From positions 62,001 through 126,000 of the forward strand of contig OY723249.1 of the NCBI GenBank assembly GCA_963210315.1: a stretch of 64,000 nt of DNA. Reading direction: 5' to 3'. The notes under the pieces were generated by a model, which saw only the letters and a list, made by a program, of their open reading frames with translations, was not told the origin of the DNA and did not search any database. The position numbers were made by a program, and so were the translations under genes. The DNA comes from Rhynchopus euleeides. Lineage: Eukaryota > Euglenozoa > Diplonemea > Diplonemida > Diplonemidae. Positions 63,646 to 64,000 of this stretch are shown piece after piece; the stretch's first letter is position 1; every line of letters begins with the position of its first letter.

Positions 63646-64000
63646 GTTCTTGCCATTCACCGACGGAGCCGGGGCGGGCCCATTGAGGCTGGGGGCTGCT
63701 GACGAAGCAGAGGGCGACGGTGGATGTGGCAGAGACTGCTGCGACGCAGAACACGAAGATGCAGAAGACAGCTGCGATGTCGAAGACGAAGATACAGAAG
63801 ACAGCGAAACCACATCGTTGTCACACGCAATGGCAGAGTTCTGCGTGCCGAGGCGTGACGTGTCGGTAGCCCCAGCCTCCTCTTGGTGCGCCTGAGCAAC
63901 CGTCTCCGCCAGCGCCTGGTTTGTATCGTTGCGGCGGGGCGGCGGTGTCTCGGGATCCTCTGCTGCGTCAGCCTCAGAGGCGGAGAGGGTGTCGAGGTTG
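63571..64000 (-). pseudogene. Truncated tandem copy of the Gln-rich protein gene, partial
   Basis: The minus-strand frame from the window edge reads NLDTLSASEADAAEDPETP and onward, matching the first gene from about residue 37 to SVNG at residue 138. It has a net 42-nt in-frame insertion of Ser-rich repeat after the second 18-residue motif. Homology stops abruptly near 63,650. The frame then runs 24 codons through unrelated Arg/Trp-rich sequence to a stop at 63571. All later domains (SHOCT-like, Gln tract) are missing. Its 5' end lies outside the window, so a short functional protein cannot be excluded. Confidence 0.75.

Overview
The window looks like GC-rich nuclear DNA from a protist, and a euglenozoan relative is my best guess at low-to-moderate confidence. 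Three things support this. Every convincing gene (a giant gene, a kinesin-like gene, gluconokinase, a flavin monooxygenase, an F-box-like protein, an ADP-ribosyltransferase-like protein, a nucleoside hydrolase, an AlkB-like gene and a Gln-rich protein with a broken second copy) lies on the minus strand, as in a directional gene cluster. Most start codons sit a few to a few tens of bases downstream of a pyrimidine-rich AG, as expected for spliced-leader trans-splicing. One segment of the giant protein resembles the conserved domain of kinetoplastid FAZ1-type proteins. Conventional GT-AG introns (eight tiny ones in the kinesin-like gene, one long one in the AlkB gene) argue against a typical trypanosomatid and leave diplonemids, euglenids or another protist group open.

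Layout by coordinate (genes are read right to left). 1-34304: one apparently uninterrupted reading frame, open at the left edge, encoding at least 11,434 residues of coiled-coil and repeat sequence. 34305-37766: low-complexity intergenic DNA. 37767-41442: nine-exon kinesin-like gene with a degenerate motor followed by a WW domain. 41862-42368: gluconokinase. 42369-45301: repeat-rich intergenic DNA. 45302-46534: kynurenine-3-monooxygenase-like flavoprotein. 47007-47867: small coiled-coil/F-box-like protein. 48672-50837: Cys-rich zinc-binding module plus an ADP-ribosyltransferase fold. 51217-52254: secreted nucleoside hydrolase. 52542-55761: AlkB-like dioxygenase whose 862-nt intron carries about 600 nt of large-subunit rRNA sequence. 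57216-58728: a fold-back inverted-repeat element. 58888-62505: Gln-rich protein with SHOCT-like segments. 63571-64000: a truncated tandem copy of that gene running off the right edge.

The most unusual items are four. First, the 34-kb intronless repeat gene is built largely from a short 'EPxWA' box plus a 'VTP' coiled-coil module. Second, rRNA sequence sits inside a protein-gene intron in sense orientation. Third, a pseudo-motor kinesin is fused to a WW domain. Fourth, a fold-back element has asymmetric arms. I see no operon or pathway logic linking neighbours. Some metabolic genes (gluconate phosphorylation, nucleoside salvage, aromatic hydroxylation) fit a heterotrophic flagellate but do not form one pathway. 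Function calls come from reading motifs by eye, with no database search.
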